The position numbers and the translations under genes are program-made. From Flavobacteria bacterium BAL38 (GTDB lineage: Bacteria; Bacteroidota; Bacteroidia; Flavobacteriales; Flavobacteriaceae), in the NCBI GenBank assembly GCA_000169355.1, contig AAXX01000002.1:248001-312000 (forward strand): 64,000 nt of DNA, given 5' to 3'. The notes beneath the pieces are model-generated. The model was given only the letters and a program-made list of their open reading frames with translations, was not told where the DNA came from and did not search any database. This document shows, piece after piece, positions 7,810 through 15,787 of this stretch (the stretch's first letter is position 1; every line of letters starts with the position of its first letter).

Positions 7810-9099
7810 TCAATTTATAGTTTCGTTAGCAATGTAATTCATAATTGTTTGAGTAGCTCCTTTATTCATTTGAACAAACGTGCTGCAAATATGTCCTTTT
7901 TCTAATCGCTCGTCTTCGTTGTGAAGTAATAAATCAAAAGCTTCATTCAGTTCAGTTTGATTCTGAATAGAAATACAGCCTTCCATATTAACTAATGCTG
8001 TAGCTTCAGCAAAATGAGAATAATTTGGCCCAATTACAACTGGAATACCAAAAGTCGCCGGTTCCAAAATATTATGAAGACCTGATGTTCCAAGTCCACC
8101 ACCTACATAGGCAATGTCAGCATACGAATAAATTTTGGTTAAAATTCCGATGGTGTCAATAATGAAAACGTTATATTCCTGTAGAGATGCGATTAATTGA
8201 GTCTCTACATCAGAAAACAAAATTGTTTTTTTAGAAATAGAATTTTTCAATTCTTGAATTTGCTCTTGTTTAATATTATGTGGTGCAATAATAAATTTCA
8301 AGTCATCCGAACTTTGATTAATATAATTCACTAATAAACTTTCGTCTTTTGGCCATGAACTTCCGATAACAACAATTTTAGATTTTTGATTTACATTTTT
8401 GTCTAATCGAGCGGAGTCGAGATTTTTAAATTGTTCGATGAAATCTAATGAATTATCTCGTTCTAAAATCGAAACTACGCGATCAAATCGTGTATCGCCA
8501 GAAACTTTTACATTGTTAAATCCAATACTTTGTAGAAGATTTTTTGAACTTTCATTCTGAACAAAAAAGTAATCAAATGTTTTTAAGGCGTTTCTGTAAA
8601 ATGTGCCATACCAATTAAAAAACGCTTGATTTTCTCGTAATATTCCCGAAATCAAATAGGTTTTTATATGCTGCTTTTTTAGTTCGTTTAGGTAATTTGG
8701 CCAATATTCATATTTGATAAAAAACACCATTTCTGGATGAACTAATTCTACAAATTGTTTCGCATTCGAAATCGTATCCAAAGGCAAATAAATCGTAACA
8801 TCAGCAACGGTATTGTTTTTTCGCACTTCATAACCCGAAGGGGAAAAAAACGTAACTACAATTTTATGTGTTGGTAATTGTTGTTTTATAGCTTCAATAA
8901 CAGGTAAACCTTGCTCATATTCGCCTAAAGAAGCTGCATGAAACCAAATTGTTTTATCCGAAGTTTGAATTTTATCAGCCAAAGTTTGAAAAACCGATTT
9001 TCGTCCGTCTACAAAAAGTTTCATTTTCGGACTGAAAAGGGCTACAATCTTCAAAAGTTGGGCTGCTAAAAGCGTAATTATGTTGTATAGAAATAGCAT
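7810..9099 (-). CDS. waaA: 3-deoxy-D-manno-octulosonic acid (Kdo) transferase
   Basis: The 429-residue protein belongs to glycosyltransferase family 30, which adds Kdo to lipid IVA during LPS inner-core synthesis at the cytoplasmic face of the inner membrane. It has a short N-terminal membrane anchor (MLFLYNIITLLAAQLLKIVA), the IWFHAASLGEYEQ motif with the catalytic Glu, a KYEYWPN motif, and the C-terminal donor-binding motif GGLGTSGLHNILEPA followed by GPNY. It lies upstream of the S46 peptidase on the same strand, 52 bp apart. A GTTACA/TGTAAC inverted repeat sits in that gap. Confidence 0.93.
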   Translation of the reverse strand: MLFLYNIITLLAAQLLKIVALFSPKMKLFVDGRKSVFQTLADKIQTSDKTIWFHAASLGEYEQGLPVIEAIKQQLPTHKIVVTFFSPSGYEVRKNNTVADVTIYLPLDTISNAKQFVELVHPEMVFFIKYEYWPNYLNELKKQHIKTYLISGILRENQAFFNWYGTFYRNALKTFDYFFVQNESSKNLLQSIGFNNVKVSGDTRFDRVVSILERDNSLDFIEQFKNLDSARLDKNVNQKSKIVVIGSSWPKDESLLVNYINQSSDDLKFIIAPHNIKQEQIQELKNSISKKTILFSDVETQLIASLQEYNVFIIDTIGILTKIYSYADIAYVGGGLGTSGLHNILEPATFGIPVVIGPNYSHFAEATALVNMEGCISIQNQTELNEAFDLLLHNEDERLEKGHICSTFVQMNKGATQTIMNYIANETIN

Positions 9100-9197
9100 A
9101 ATTGAATTTTATGGTGCTAAAATACGTTTCTTTTTAAGTTAGATAAAATTTGTACTATAGAATTTGTTATTTTTGCTAGACTTAATTTTTATTCCAA

Positions 9198-10325
9198 ATG
9201 AGAAAATTACAAATGGTTGACTTAAAAAGTCAATATGAAAAAATAAAAGAAGAAGTAAACGCTTCTATTCAAGAAGTTTTAGATACCAATACTTATATAA
9301 ACGGACCATTAGTTCATCAATTTCAAGCTGATTTAGAAAAATATTTGGGCGTAAAACACGTAATTCCATGTGCTAATGGAACAGATGCGTTGCAAATTGC
9401 TATGATGGGATTGGATTTGAAACCTGGTGATGAGGTAATTACAGCCGATTTTACATTCGCAGCTACAGTTGAAGTGATTGCTTTGTTGCAATTAACTCCA
9501 GTTTTAGTAGATGTTGATATGAACAATATGAACATTTCGCTTGACGGAATTCGTAAAGCCATTACACCAAAAACAAAAGCAATTGTTCCTGTTCATTTAT
9601 TTGGCCGTTCGGCAAATATGGATGCTATTATGGATATTGCTCGCGAACATAATTTATATGTTATTGAAGATAATGCACAAGCTATTGGAGCAGATTATAC
9701 ATCAAAAGATGGTTCTAAAAAGAAAGTTGGAACTATTGGACACGTTGGTGCAACCTCTTTTTTTCCATCTAAAAATTTAGGTTGTTATGGAGATGGAGGA
9801 GCAATTTTTACTAATGATGATAAACTTGCTCATACGTTAAGAGGAATTGTTAATCACGGAATGTATGAACGTTATCATCATGATGTAGTAGGTGTAAATT
9901 CGCGTTTAGATAGTATGCAAGCGGGTGTTTTGAAAGCGAAATTACCACATTTAGATACGTACAATAAAGCACGTCAAGATGCTGCCAGAAAATATTCTTT
10001 AGCATTGTGTGTGAATTCTAATATTTGGGTACCAACTATTTGCGAATCTTGTGATTGTCATGTGTTTCATCAATATGTAATTCGTATTATGAACGGAAAA
10101 CGTGATGGACTATTAGAGCATTTGCAGGCCAAAGGAATCCCATGTGCTATATATTATCCAATTCCGTTACACAGTCAAAAAGCCTATGCAGATTCGCGTT
10201 ATAAAGAAGAAGATTTTCCTGTAACCAATCAGTTGTGTAAAGAAGTTATTGCATTGCCAATGCATACTGAATTAGATGATGATCAAATTAAATTTATTAC
10301 AGACGCAGTTTTAGAATACGTATAA
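9198..10325 (+). CDS. DegT/DnrJ/EryC1-family sugar aminotransferase
   Basis: The 375-residue PLP-dependent enzyme belongs to the sugar-aminating aminotransferase family, which transfers an amino group from glutamate to a keto-sugar nucleotide. Visible motifs are the cofactor loop CANGTDALQIAM near residues 59-70, DFTFAATVE, IEDNAQAIGA, and the internal-aldimine lysine in FFPSKNLGCYGDGG near 194. A TATTTTTG box at 9168-9175 is a likely promoter. It is followed 65 bp later by galE on the same strand, so the two probably act in nucleotide-sugar metabolism for O-antigen, capsule or glycoprotein sugars. The exact substrate is unknown. Confidence 0.9.
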   Translation: MRKLQMVDLKSQYEKIKEEVNASIQEVLDTNTYINGPLVHQFQADLEKYLGVKHVIPCANGTDALQIAMMGLDLKPGDEVITADFTFAATVEVIALLQLTPVLVDVDMNNMNISLDGIRKAITPKTKAIVPVHLFGRSANMDAIMDIAREHNLYVIEDNAQAIGADYTSKDGSKKKVGTIGHVGATSFFPSKNLGCYGDGGAIFTNDDKLAHTLRGIVNHGMYERYHHDVVGVNSRLDSMQAGVLKAKLPHLDTYNKARQDAARKYSLALCVNSNIWVPTICESCDCHVFHQYVIRIMNGKRDGLLEHLQAKGIPCAIYYPIPLHSQKAYADSRYKEEDFPVTNQLCKEVIALPMHTELDDDQIKFITDAVLEYV

Positions 10326-10331
10326 TAGTGC

Positions 10332-10380
10332 TCAGTCTCAGTATTCAGTACCAGTTACTGTTTACTGCGACTGAGACTGA
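10332..10380. repeat. CAGT-rich inverted repeat between DegT and galE
   Basis: Perfect 11-bp arms TCAGTCTCAGT (10332-10342) and ACTGAGACTGA (10370-10380) enclose a 27-bp loop built of further CAGT/ACTG units. There is no T-tract, so it is not a normal terminator. It would sit in the galE leader if the two genes are cotranscribed. Confidence 0.7.
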
Positions 10381-10390
10381 AAATCAAAAT

Positions 10391-11404
10391 ATGAAGATAT
10401 TAGTTACAGGAGGTTTAGGTTTTATAGGTTCGCATACGGTTGTTGAATTGCAAAATAAAGGTTTTGAAGTTATAGTTGTTGATAATTTATCTAATTCATC
10501 TCTTGATGTACTAGATGGAATTGAAAGAATAACGGGTAAAAAACCAATTTTTGAAAACATTGATTTGCGAGAAAAATCGGCTGTTCAAAATTTCTTTAAA
10601 AAGTATTTTGATATTGCTGGAGTTATACATTTTGCCGCTAGCAAAGCTGTTGGTGAAAGTGTTGAAAATCCATTATTATATTATGAAAACAACATTAATT
10701 CTTTAGTTTATCTTTTACAAGAAATTAAAGAATTGAAAAATGCTAATTTCATTTTCAGCTCGTCTTGTACCGTTTATGGTCAGGCCGAAAAAATGCCAAT
10801 TACAGAAAATGCTCCTGTTCAACAAGCCATGTCGCCTTACGGAAATACTAAACAAATAGGAGAAGAGATAATAACTGATGTGGCTAAAGTAACCAATTTA
10901 AATTCAATATTACTTCGTTATTTTAATCCAATTGGAGCTCATTCTTCTGCTGAAATAGGAGAGTTACCACTTGGAGTTCCTCAAAATTTAGTACCTTTTA
11001 TCACACAAACAGCAATTGGTTTACGTGATAAACTTTCAGTTTTCGGAAATGATTATCCAACCGCAGATGGCACTGCTATTCGCGATTATATTCATGTAGT
11101 TGATTTAGCAAAAGCGCATGTAATTGCTTTACAACGATTATTAGATCATAAAAATCTTGAAAAAGTAGAAACCTTTAATTTAGGAACTGGAACTGGTAGT
11201 TCTGTTTTAGAAGTAATTACTGCTTTTGAAAAAGTTTCTGAACAACAACTAAAGTATCAAATTGTAGAAAGAAGAGAAGGAGATGTAATTGAAGCTTTTG
11301 CGAATACAGATAAAGCCAATACTGTTTTAGGATGGAAGGCGCAATCATCTTTAGAAGAAGCTTTAGCAAGCGCTTGGAAGTGGGAACTAAAGATAAGGAG
11401 TTAA
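10391..11404 (+). CDS. galE: UDP-glucose 4-epimerase
   Basis: The enzyme interconverts UDP-glucose and UDP-galactose in the cytosol. The NAD-binding GGLGFIGSH motif lies at residues 7-15, the substrate-side SSSCTVYG follows, and the catalytic Tyr-x-x-x-Lys is SPYGNTKQ. The product is 337 residues, typical for GalE. The frame remains open to an ATG-like codon at 10328, but that extension is encoded by the CAGT repeat, and MKILVTGG is the natural N-terminus. Its 3' end overlaps the convergent M23 gene by 4 bp. Confidence 0.95.
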   Translation: MKILVTGGLGFIGSHTVVELQNKGFEVIVVDNLSNSSLDVLDGIERITGKKPIFENIDLREKSAVQNFFKKYFDIAGVIHFAASKAVGESVENPLLYYENNINSLVYLLQEIKELKNANFIFSSSCTVYGQAEKMPITENAPVQQAMSPYGNTKQIGEEIITDVAKVTNLNSILLRYFNPIGAHSSAEIGELPLGVPQNLVPFITQTAIGLRDKLSVFGNDYPTADGTAIRDYIHVVDLAKAHVIALQRLLDHKNLEKVETFNLGTGTGSSVLEVITAFEKVSEQQLKYQIVERREGDVIEAFANTDKANTVLGWKAQSSLEEALASAWKWELKIRS

Positions 11405-12078
11405 TTTATTTTCAACAATAAATTTGGATTAGGGCAATTATTCTTATAAAATTCAAGTTTTTTTTCAGAACAAACACCAGGGTAATCACCAATTTTTTCT
11501 TCCATATCGATGATGATTTGAAAGTGTAAATGAGGTGCATAATCACCGTTAATAGGTGGTAAACCTAAAGTTGCTATTTGTTCTCCTTGAGTAACAACAT
11601 CACCCACTTTTTTACCAAGTAAACTAGCTTCACTTAAATGACCATAAAGTGTATGGAAAACAATACCTTCTATTTTGTGCTCTAAAATTATTGTTGGACC
11701 ATAATCTCCTAACGCTGTATTATTTTGAAAACTGTGAATTTTTCCAGTTAATGCAGCATGAATAGTTGCTGCTTCATTAATCCATAAATCCAATCCTATA
11801 TGAATACTACGTTCGTCTGAATTCGTGTTTTTAAAAACCGTACTTCTTTGGTATAAATTTCTGGTTTCAATATAACCGCCAAAAGCAATTTTAGCTTGAT
11901 TTTTATCTAAATGGTTTTGGATGAAAATTTCATAATCTATGGGGGTTTCCAATTTATGATTTTGTAATTCACGGTTTGAAATAGACAAGTCTAAAGCAAT
12001 GTAATCATTATAATCAATTTCTGGAGCAATCACTTTTGCAACTTCAATAGAACGGAATATTTCAAGTATTTTTGTCAT
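11401..12078 (-). CDS. M23-family peptidase domain protein lacking a signal peptide
   Basis: The 225-residue protein has M23 (LytM) zinc motifs: HIGLDLW (HxxxD) near residue 93 and APHLHFQI (HxH) near 184, with a GHLS segment between them. M23 enzymes normally cut peptidoglycan cross-bridges in the periplasm. No signal peptide or membrane anchor is visible in the N-terminus (MTKILEIFRSIEVAKVI), so either it acts in the cytosol on another substrate, or the fold is used non-catalytically. The C-terminal part has conserved-looking cysteines (GVCSEKK, NCPNPN). It has its own TATCTTTG promoter at 12096-12103. Confidence 0.85.
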   Translation of the reverse strand: MTKILEIFRSIEVAKVIAPEIDYNDYIALDLSISNRELQNHKLETPIDYEIFIQNHLDKNQAKIAFGGYIETRNLYQRSTVFKNTNSDERSIHIGLDLWINEAATIHAALTGKIHSFQNNTALGDYGPTIILEHKIEGIVFHTLYGHLSEASLLGKKVGDVVTQGEQIATLGLPPINGDYAPHLHFQIIIDMEEKIGDYPGVCSEKKLEFYKNNCPNPNLLLKIN

Positions 12079-12095
12079 GGGTTTTTCTTGTTAGT

Positions 12096-12103
12096 CAAAG
12101 ATA
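12096..12103 (-). promoter_or_regulatory. -7 element for the M23 gene
   Basis: TATCTTTG on the minus strand lies 18 bp upstream of the M23 start codon and abuts the fabD terminator, which suggests independent transcription. Confidence 0.5.
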
Positions 12104-12135
12104 AAAAATCCCCATGAATTTTGTTCATGAGGATT
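12103..12135 (-). terminator. Terminator downstream of fabD
   Basis: The inverted repeat AATCCCCATGAA/TTCATGAGGATT has one mismatch and is followed on the minus strand by a run of six T residues. It separates fabD from the M23 gene. Confidence 0.75.
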
Positions 12136-12156
12136 GTAATTTTGATTTTATTATAG

Positions 12157-13029
12157 TTAAGCTGAAATCGTTTCTACTTCTTTATTGATTTTATTTACTA
12201 ATCCAACTAAAACTTTTCCAGGACCAACTTCAGTAAAACTAGAAGCGCCATCTGCAATCATTTGTTGTACCGATTGTGTCCATCGTACAGGAGCTGTTAA
12301 TTGAATGATTAAGTTTTTCTTGATTTCGTTTGCATCAGAAACTGCACTCGCTGTTACATTTTGATATACTGGACAAATAGGAGTAGAGAAAGTTGTAGCT
12401 TCAATTGCTGCTGCTAATTCTTCTCTAGCTGGCTCCATCATTGGTGAATGAAAAGCGCCACCAACAGGTAAAATTAAAGCGCGTTTTGCTCCAGCTTCTT
12501 TCATTTTTTCACAAGCTAATTCTACCGCTTTGTATTCGCCAGAAATCACTAATTGTCCCGGACAGTTGTAATTTGCAGCCACCACAATACCATCAATTGA
12601 AGCACAAATATCTTCCACTATTTTATCTTCTAAGTTTAAAACAGCAGCCATTGTTGAAGGTGTAATTTCGCAAGCTTTTTGCATAGCCATAGCTCTTTGT
12701 GAAACTAATTTTAATCCGTCTTCAAAAGATAAAACGCCATTAGCTACTAGAGCGGAAAATTCGCCTAAAGAATGTCCTGCAACCATTTCTGGTTTGAAAT
12801 TTTCTAATGTTTTAGCTAAAATTACCGAATGTAAAAAAACTGCTGGTTGTGTTACTTTTGTTTCTTTTAATTGTTCTGCAGTTCCTTCAAACATTATGTC
12901 TGTTATTCTGAAACCTAAGATTTCATTTGCTTTTTCGAAAAGTTCTTTAGCTGAGGCTGAATTTTCATATAAGTCTTTACCCATTCCTGTGAATTGAGCT
13001 CCTTGACCTGGAAATACGTATGCTTTCAT
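12157..13029 (-). CDS. fabD: Malonyl-CoA:ACP transacylase
   Basis: FabD loads malonyl groups onto acyl carrier protein for type II fatty acid synthesis in the cytosol. The N-terminal FPGQGAQFTGMG is diagnostic. The nucleophile is Ser87 in GHSLGEFSA, and the catalytic His lies in GAFHSPMMEPA near residue 200. The length of 290 residues is normal for the family. No other fab genes lie beside it. A TATTTTTG box at 13086-13093 on the minus strand is the likely promoter, and a hairpin at 12103-12135 ends transcription. Confidence 0.95.
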   Translation of the reverse strand: MKAYVFPGQGAQFTGMGKDLYENSASAKELFEKANEILGFRITDIMFEGTAEQLKETKVTQPAVFLHSVILAKTLENFKPEMVAGHSLGEFSALVANGVLSFEDGLKLVSQRAMAMQKACEITPSTMAAVLNLEDKIVEDICASIDGIVVAANYNCPGQLVISGEYKAVELACEKMKEAGAKRALILPVGGAFHSPMMEPAREELAAAIEATTFSTPICPVYQNVTASAVSDANEIKKNLIIQLTAPVRWTQSVQQMIADGASSFTEVGPGKVLVGLVNKINKEVETISA

Positions 13030-13085
13030 GTTTTTGGTTTAAAAGTTTAAGGTTTATGAGGTTAAAAATAAGCTCAAAACTTTAG

Positions 13086-13093
13086 CAAAAATA
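13086..13093 (-). promoter_or_regulatory. -7 element for fabD
   Basis: A perfect TATTTTTG (minus strand) lies 57 bp upstream of the fabD start codon. No clear -33 TTG is seen. Confidence 0.45.
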
Positions 13094-13167
13094 ACATTTT
13101 TATTGAATTCACATATGTAAAATTTATTTGTATGTGGTCATATATGGTATCACCTTTTTATTTAATG

Positions 13168-13185
13168 GTGTTTACTTAGGTAAAC
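13168..13185. other. Short palindromic hairpin after the FMN reductase gene
   Basis: GTTTAC-TTAG-GTAAAC forms a 6-bp hairpin directly after the reductase stop codon. It is a possible weak terminator for the minus-strand pair, but no clear U-run follows. Confidence 0.3.
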
Positions 13186-13187
13186 TT

Positions 13188-13724
13188 CTAGTTGTTGGTG
13201 ATTTCAATTGAATTTACAATTTTCAATAATTGATTTTTTAATTCTTCATTGGTAATTCCTTTTTCTAAATCAAAATTATCATTGAAACTTGGTAATGAAA
13301 AACTCCCTTTTACAATTCCACCTTGAAATGGAAATCGTTTTGTGGCAATATCTAAAACCGAACTTCCACCGCGAGCTCCGGGTGAAGTAGCTAATAATAA
13401 CATTGGTTTTTCTTGAAAAGTCTTCGCATTTATTCGTGAAGACCAATCCAATATGTTTTTAAATGCTGACGAAAAATTTCCATTATGTTCAGCAAACGAA
13501 ATTATTATTAAATCAGCACTTCCAATTTTTACATAGAAATCGTGTGCTAATGGATGAATGCCATTTTCCGCTTGTTTGTCAACTGAAAAAATAGGCATTT
13601 CGTAATCGTTTAAATCTAAAATTTCAATAGCAACATTTTGAAATTGATTAGCTGTGTAAGTTGCTAGTTGTTTATTGATGGAATTTTTGCTTGATGAAGC
13701 CCCGAAAGCGATAATTTTTTTCAT
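13188..13724 (-). CDS. NAD(P)H-dependent FMN reductase family protein
   Basis: The 178-residue flavodoxin-like protein starts with the phosphate-binding loop FGASSSKNSINKQLA (residues 8-22) and carries the family motifs AEHNGNFSSAFKNILDW near 82-98 and SPGARGGSS near 113-121. Members are cytosolic FMN-binding NAD(P)H reductases acting on quinones, chromate or azo compounds. The physiological substrate is unknown. It lies 17 bp downstream of the pirin gene on the same strand, so the two are probably cotranscribed, consistent with a redox or quinone-handling role. Confidence 0.88.
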   Translation of the reverse strand: MKKIIAFGASSSKNSINKQLATYTANQFQNVAIEILDLNDYEMPIFSVDKQAENGIHPLAHDFYVKIGSADLIIISFAEHNGNFSSAFKNILDWSSRINAKTFQEKPMLLLATSPGARGGSSVLDIATKRFPFQGGIVKGSFSLPSFNDNFDLEKGITNEELKNQLLKIVNSIEITNN

Positions 13725-13741
13725 TAATTTAAATTTTATTA

Positions 13742-14452
13742 TTACATCGGTACTTCCATCACTAAAAACTTAGCAGTTGAATTCGCTTTGATTTCAATTT
13801 CATGGGTTTCCCAAATTCCTATTGCATCTCTTTTCTCTAGTTTTTCACCATTCACTTCAATCTCTCCTTCAATAGTCATAATGTAAAAACCGTTTCCTTC
13901 TTTTTTTAGAAGTAATTTTTTAGAAAAATCAGCATCAAAATCACTCAGATAAAACCAAGCATCTTGATGAATCCAAACACCTGCGTCATCTGCATTTGGA
14001 GAAAGTATTTGAGCAAAATTATTTTTTTGTAACGATTTGTCTAAAGTAATTTGTTGGTAACGAGGTGCTACATTTCTAGTTTTTGGAAACAACCAAATTT
14101 GAAACAATTTTGTTTGTTGGTCCTGATTTGGATTGAATTCGCTATGTTGAATTCCGGTCCCAGCACTCATTACTTGAACATCGCCTGTTTTAATGGTTGC
14201 TGCATTTCCCATGCTGTCTTTATGAGCTAAATCACCTTCTAGTGGAATAGTAATAATTTCCATATTGTCGTGAGGATGAGTGCCAAAACCCATTCCAGCA
14301 GCAATGGTGTCATCGTTTAGCACTCTTAAAACACCAAACTGAACTCTTTCAGGATTGTGCCAACTAGCAAAGCTAAAACTATGGTAAGCATTTAGCCATC
14401 CATGATTTGCATTTCCTCTTGTGTTTCCTCTATGTATAACTAAAGTGGGCAT
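13742..14452 (-). CDS. Pirin family protein (bicupin)
   Basis: The 236-residue bicupin has the pirin metal site His59, His61, His103 and Glu105, in GTHPHDNMEI and GIQHSEFN. Some bacterial pirins are quercetin 2,3-dioxygenases and others regulate partner proteins, so the biochemical role cannot be fixed here. The N-terminal RGNTRGNANHGWLNAYHSFS segment is typical. It is the first gene of a two-gene unit with the FMN reductase. Confidence 0.9.
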   Translation of the reverse strand: MPTLVIHRGNTRGNANHGWLNAYHSFSFASWHNPERVQFGVLRVLNDDTIAAGMGFGTHPHDNMEIITIPLEGDLAHKDSMGNAATIKTGDVQVMSAGTGIQHSEFNPNQDQQTKLFQIWLFPKTRNVAPRYQQITLDKSLQKNNFAQILSPNADDAGVWIHQDAWFYLSDFDADFSKKLLLKKEGNGFYIMTIEGEIEVNGEKLEKRDAIGIWETHEIEIKANSTAKFLVMEVPM

Positions 14453-14562
14453 AATGTATAATTTAGCAGTTAATAAACTACAAATTTACATAATGATTTA
14501 TAAAAGAAAGCTTTTATTTAGAATTAGAAATGAATTAAGGCGATATAATTAATACAAAACAG

Positions 14563-14826
14563 TTAATTATTTACAAGTGTTTTATCCCAATTTATAATTG
14601 ATCTAATTTTACTAACATCTTTTTTGATTCGATCTTTGTTTTTTTTGTCAAATTTAAAAGACAAAACCTCTCCTTCATTAGTTTTAATTTTTAAATAATA
14701 CATCTTAAGGAATAAAAAAACTTTAAAACCAACGTAAATCTTTTCGATATTATTTACACTAATGTTTTTTGAATTGTAAAAATTAATAATTTCTACTGTG
14801 CTTTTTTCTTTGTAATTAATTTTCAT
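14563..14826 (-). CDS. Conserved 87-residue protein of unknown function, copy 1
   Basis: I do not recognise this family. The product is basic and lysine/isoleucine-rich, with the central segment IEKIYVGFKVFLFLKMYYL followed by KIKTNEGE and a C-terminal DRIKKDVSKIRSIINW. The same order of segments occurs in the second 87-residue protein at 15192-15455 (IEKIYVTYK, VYYLKIKT, SRIKREI, NWG), which is strong evidence that both are real genes and paralogues. No signal peptide is seen. A small beta-rich (PH- or DUF-like) fold is possible. An AGGGGG element lies 50 bp before the start, mirrored in the paralogue. Confidence 0.7.
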   Translation of the reverse strand: MKINYKEKSTVEIINFYNSKNISVNNIEKIYVGFKVFLFLKMYYLKIKTNEGEVLSFKFDKKNKDRIKKDVSKIRSIINWDKTLVNN

Positions 14827-15191
14827 GAATCAAAGTGTTTAAATTAGTATTTATAAACTCTTTCTTAATTCATTGAGGGGGAACCGAAATGTCTTGTCAA
14901 AATTATATTATAATCTATTTTTAAATTAAAAAATAGCTTTTTAATCAGAGTAAAGATATTAAAAATTACTTATAAATTAAAATAAATTACTTATAATTTA
15001 ATAATAACAATATAATTTAGAATAATTCTATAAACTTTAGTTAAATCAAATAGCTATAATGCAATGTGTCAAAGGAAAAATTTTTAAAAATTTTTCCTTT
15101 GACACATTGCATATTTTGTATGTTAAAACTTAGATGAAAATGCCGTTAGAGATTAAATAGCTAAGAATATTTTAACAGCAGAAGTTACTAA
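14827..15191. other. Very AT-rich intergenic region with palindrome
   Basis: This 365-bp spacer between the two paralogous genes holds the AGGGGG leader element (14876-14881), a duplicated AATTACTTATAA motif (about 14964-14999) and the 54-bp palindrome at 15059-15112. I see no coding region in it. Confidence 0.6.
15059..15112. repeat. Perfect 54-bp palindrome without spacer
   Basis: From 15059 to 15112 the sequence equals its own reverse complement: the left arm ATGCAATGTGTCAAAGGAAA plus AATTTTT is mirrored exactly by the right arm, with the centre between 15085 and 15086. The transcript would form a 27-bp hairpin on either strand. No T-tract follows directly. It lies 79 bp downstream of the second 87-residue gene and could end its transcription, but a mobile or replication-related role is equally open. 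Confidence 0.85.
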
Positions 15192-15455
15192 TTATACTTG
15201 TTTTATCAATCGTCCCCAATTCATTAGAATTATAAATTGAGTAATCTCTCTTTTAATTCGAGACTTGTACTTTCTTTCAATTTTAATAGAATGTTCATTA
15301 CCATTTTTGGTTTTTATTTTTAAATAGTAGACTTTAAAAAATATGCAATACTTGTAAGTAACGTATATTTTTTCAATTTCATTGACTTCAAATTTTCTTG
15401 ATTTGTCACTTTTAACAATTTCAAGCACTTCCTTTTCATTAAAATAAATTTCCAT
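15192..15455 (-). CDS. Conserved 87-residue protein of unknown function, copy 2
   Basis: This is a paralogue of the protein at 14563-14826, with the same length and the shared segments VNEIEKIYV, VYYLKIKT, a basic SRIKREI stretch and a C-terminal MNWGR. The family is not recognised. It has no signal peptide or catalytic motif and a strongly basic charge. The leader carries AGGGGG at 15509-15514, 54 bp before the start codon, which matches the position of the same element in copy 1. The duplication therefore included regulatory sequence. Confidence 0.7.
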   Translation of the reverse strand: MEIYFNEKEVLEIVKSDKSRKFEVNEIEKIYVTYKYCIFFKVYYLKIKTKNGNEHSIKIERKYKSRIKREITQFIILMNWGRLIKQV

Positions 15456-15787
15456 AAATAAAGTATTTATATTAAAATAATATATCTATTTTATATGAAT
15501 ACATTTAAAGGGGGCGGCAGTATGTATATCTAAAATATAACTAAAAACAATTGTAAGTTACGATTTAATTTACTTTTATTTTAATCAAATTTACATTCAT
15601 TAAATAAAAAACTTTTTTATTTACGTATAAATACAAATAATTTACTTTTAATTTAAAAAAATAACAAGTATTACACTAAAAGCATTAATAAAACCAATTA
15701 GGAATAAAAATTATAATTTTGAGAATTTGATTATTTAAATTCACAACCTCAATTTTAGAATATTTAAAATTCGTTTATATTTGAATT
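15456..15787. other. AT-rich divergent intergenic region
   Basis: This 332-bp spacer separates the 87-residue gene (-) from the acetyltransferase (+). It contains the AGGGGG element at 15509-15514 and long A/T tracts. No further gene, tRNA or clear terminator is visible. Confidence 0.6.

Noticed and set aside
10332..10380. CAGT hairpin as a Rho-independent terminator
   Set aside because: No T-tract follows, and the loop is 27 nt.
10328..10390. N-terminal extension of GalE
   Set aside because: The extra 21 residues are encoded by the CAGT repeat and precede the canonical MKILVTGG start.
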